Shown here piece by piece: positions 12,819 through 14,708 of a stretch of 14,708 bases of DNA. The notes beneath the pieces were generated by a model that saw only the letters and a list, made by a program, of their open reading frames with translations, was not told where the DNA came from and ran no database searches. The first letter of the stretch is position 1. Each line of letters begins with the position of its first letter. Position numbers and translations under genes: made by a program. The DNA comes from Hydrogenophaga sp. (GTDB lineage Bacteria > Pseudomonadota > Gammaproteobacteria > Burkholderiales > Burkholderiaceae_C): assembly GCA_021154985.1 (NCBI GenBank), contig JAJNQE010000039.1, positions 1-14,708 on the forward strand. The letters are read 5' to 3'.

Positions 12819-13739
12819 TCAGTCGAAACCCAGCAGGTCGAAGATGTCGCGGTCCTTCATGGGCACGGCCGCCAGCGGCTCCACACCCAGCCACAACGAG
12901 GCCGCCAGGCGCATGTATTCCTTCTTCACCAGCTCCAGCTCGGGCGAGGTTTCCATCTCGAAGAGGGTGCTCTTCTTCAGGCGGCTGCGGCGGATCACGT
13001 CCAGGTCGGGGAAGTGCGCAGCGAGCTTGAGGCCGATCTGGTTGTTGTACTTGTCGATCTGGTCGGTGGCCGCGCTGCGGTTGGCGATCACGCCGCCCAG
13101 GCGCACGTTGTAGTTCTTCGCCTTGGCGCCGATGGCCTGCACGATGCGGTTCATCGCGAAGATCGAATCGAAGTCGTTGGCGGTGACGATGAGCGCGCGG
13201 TCGGCGTGCTGCAGCGGGGCAGCAAAGCCGCCACACACCACGTCACCCAGCACGTCAAAAATCACCACATCAGTGTCTTCGAGCAGGTGGTGTTCTTTGA
13301 GCAGCTTCACGGTCTGGCCGACCACGTAACCACCGCAGCCGGTGCCGGCGGGCGGGCCGCCCGCTTCCACGCACATCACGCCGTTGTAGCCGGGGAACAC
13401 GAAGTCTTCCACGCGCAATTCTTCAGCGTGGAAGTCCACCGTCTCCAGCACGTCGATCACGGTCGGCAGCATCTTCTTGGTCAGGGTGAAGGTGCTGTCG
13501 TGCTTGGGGTCGCAGCCGATCTGCAGCACGCGTTTGCCCAGGTGGGAAAACGCGGCCGAGAGGTTGGAGCTGGTGGTGCTCTTGCCGATGCCGCCTTTGC
13601 CGTAAATGGCAAACACCTTGGCATTGCCGATCTTCAAAGAAGGGTCGAGCTGGACCTGCAGGCTGCCCTCCCCGTCTTCACGGTTTGACTTGCCTGAGGC
13701 ACGCCTCAGGTCGGTCAGGGGAACGCTGGTTTCCATCAT
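12819..13739 (-). CDS. bchL: Protochlorophyllide reductase iron-sulfur ATP-binding protein BchL
   Basis: BchL is the NifH-like, ATP-hydrolysing electron donor of the dark-operative protochlorophyllide reductase (BchLNB). The 306-residue protein has the P-loop GKGGIGKST (47-55), the switch region GCDPKHDST (75-83), and the two cysteines that bind the 4Fe-4S cluster across the dimer: C135 (GTGCGGYVVG) and C169 (LGDVVCGGFA), 34 residues apart as in known BchL proteins. The N-terminus carries a charged, poorly conserved leader of about 35 residues. The ATG at 13739 overlaps the bchH stop as ATGA; a second ATG follows directly. BchX of chlorin reductase is a relative, but the sequence and the bchH-bchL-bchM order support BchL. 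BchN and BchB are not in the window. Confidence 0.97.
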   Translation of the reverse strand: MMETSVPLTDLRRASGKSNREDGEGSLQVQLDPSLKIGNAKVFAIYGKGGIGKSTTSSNLSAAFSHLGKRVLQIGCDPKHDSTFTLTKKMLPTVIDVLETVDFHAEELRVEDFVFPGYNGVMCVEAGGPPAGTGCGGYVVGQTVKLLKEHHLLEDTDVVIFDVLGDVVCGGFAAPLQHADRALIVTANDFDSIFAMNRIVQAIGAKAKNYNVRLGGVIANRSAATDQIDKYNNQIGLKLAAHFPDLDVIRRSRLKKSTLFEMETSPELELVKKEYMRLAASLWLGVEPLAAVPMKDRDIFDLLGFD

Positions 13740-14708
13740 TCGATAGCTCCTTCAAAAACACCTTCGAGCCGGTCTTCGAGTTCTTCGCTGGCCTGGCGCA
13801 GCGCCGCAAGAACCTCGGGATCGGGTTGCCAATATTGGCGATCAGACGCTTCCAGCAGGCGGTTGGCCACCCGCATGGAAGCCGTGGGATTGAGCTTGGC
13901 CATGCGGTTGCGCATGTCCGGGTCGAGCATGAAGGTCTGGCTCAGTTGTTCGTACACCCAGGGCTGCACCTGGCCGGTGGTGGCCGACCAACCCATGGTG
14001 TTGGTCACGTGCACCTCGATCTGGCGCACGCCCTCGTAACCGCTCTCCAGCATGCCCTCGTACCACTTGGGGTTGAGCATGCGGGTGCGCGTTTCCAGCG
14101 CAACCTGTTCCTTGAGGCTGCGCACCGCGCCGTCGCCCTTGGTCTGGTCGCCGATGTAGACCGGCGGCGTCACGCCACCGCGCGCCCGCTTCACGGCCTG
14201 CGTGATGCCGCCCAGCGTGTCGAAGTAGTTGTCCACCGTGGTCACGCCCAGCTCCACCGAATCCAGGTTCTGGTAGGTCAGGTCCACGTCGGCCAGCGCG
14301 CTTTGCAGCAAGGCCGTGTGTTGCACGGCCAGGCCGGTGCGGCCGTAGGCAAAGCCCTTGCGGCGGCTGTAGGTCTCGGCGATCTCGTCGCCGCCGCTCC
14401 ACCGGCTGCTCTCCACCAGGTTGTTGACGTTGGAGCCGTAGGCGCCTTCGGCGTTGCCGTAGACGCGCAGCGAGGCGGTCTCCAGCGTGCACCCGTGTTC
14501 TTCCTGGTAGGCCAGTGCGTGCTTGCGGATCCAGTTCTGCTCCACCGACTCGTCGGCCGAGGCGGCCATGAAGGCGGCTTCGGCCAGCATGCGGATCTGC
14601 AGCGGCATGAGGTCGCGGAAGATGCCCGAGAGCGTGATCACCACGTCAATGCGGGGTCGGCCCAGCGTGGCCAGGGGAACGAGCGTGGCACCGGCGATGC
14701 GGCCGTAG
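13736..14708 (-). CDS. bchH: Magnesium chelatase large subunit BchH, C-terminal part
   Basis: The frame is open from the right edge; its first codons read YGRIAGATLVPLATLGRPRI, followed by DVVITLSGIFRDL, a hallmark of the C-terminal half of BchH/CobN-type chelatases. About 323 residues are present, roughly the last quarter of the usual protein of about 1200. Other visible motifs are NVNNLVESSRW, ETYSRRKGFAYG, GVTTVDNYFDTLGGI, YIGDQTKGDG and WYEGMLESGYEG. BchH binds protoporphyrin IX and, with BchI and BchD, inserts Mg2+, the first committed step of the bacteriochlorophyll branch. The ending DRLEGVFEGAIE overlaps the bchL start by four bases. CobN is an alternative in theory, but the bchL neighbour rules strongly for BchH. 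Confidence 0.96.
   Translation of the reverse strand, partial: YGRIAGATLVPLATLGRPRIDVVITLSGIFRDLMPLQIRMLAEAAFMAASADESVEQNWIRKHALAYQEEHGCTLETASLRVYGNAEGAYGSNVNNLVESSRWSGGDEIAETYSRRKGFAYGRTGLAVQHTALLQSALADVDLTYQNLDSVELGVTTVDNYFDTLGGITQAVKRARGGVTPPVYIGDQTKGDGAVRSLKEQVALETRTRMLNPKWYEGMLESGYEGVRQIEVHVTNTMGWSATTGQVQPWVYEQLSQTFMLDPDMRNRMAKLNPTASMRVANRLLEASDRQYWQPDPEVLAALRQASEELEDRLEGVFEGAIE

Noticed and set aside
12805..13236. Upstream extension of the bchM frame into bchL
   Set aside because: It covers bchL coding sequence out of frame. The BchM family N-terminus begins at ATG 12804.
12519..13688. Long plus-strand frame opposite bchL and bchM
   Set aside because: A shadow of two clearly identified genes with low-complexity composition and no plausible ribosome site.

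Overview
The window is the bch-puh-crt end of a photosynthesis gene cluster from a purple, bacteriochlorophyll-a-producing betaproteobacterium. It is most likely a Burkholderiales of the Comamonadaceae type (Hydrogenophaga, Rhodoferax or Limnohabitans-like). The basis is high G+C, the gene order, and two Crp/Fnr-type regulators resembling Burkholderiales family members. The genus is inference. An oxygen-dependent cyclase (AcsF) together with a type II reaction centre fits a facultative or aerobic anoxygenic phototroph.

Layout. 1-240: N-terminus of a type I secretion ABC transporter (minus strand, cut by the left edge). 241-561: A+T-richer intergenic DNA with short repeats, ending in a dispersed hairpin repeat. 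562-1653: cysA (plus). 1638-2498 and 2649-3443: two Crp/Fnr-family regulators (minus). 3560-4027: a hemerythrin-like protein (plus) whose predicted iron-bridging carboxylates are replaced. 4043-14708: an unbroken minus-strand run, in transcription order bchH (partial), bchL, bchM, lhaA, puhA, puhB, puhC, acsF, puhE, crtI, crtB.

The minus-strand run makes the photosynthetic unit. BchH, BchM and AcsF act in consecutive steps of the Mg branch, and BchL belongs to the dark-operative protochlorophyllide reductase. LhaA, PuhB, PuhC and PuhE help assemble the core complex around the reaction-centre H subunit PuhA. CrtI and CrtB start carotenoid synthesis. Gene junctions are tight, with stop/start overlaps at bchH/bchL, bchM/lhaA, puhA/puhB and puhE/crtI and a 26-base overlap at crtI/crtB. 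The two largest gaps lie before puhA (51 bases, strong ribosome site) and between acsF and puhE (82 bases, holding a dispersed inverted repeat).

I see no wholly new multi-gene system. The points most worth a second look are the hemerythrin-like protein lacking both expected Glu ligands beside two redox-type regulators, the intergenic repeats that supply ribosome sites for cysA and puhE, and the abrupt change of character left of position ~545, which may be an assembly join or a recombination breakpoint. No tRNA, rRNA, CRISPR array or transposase was seen.
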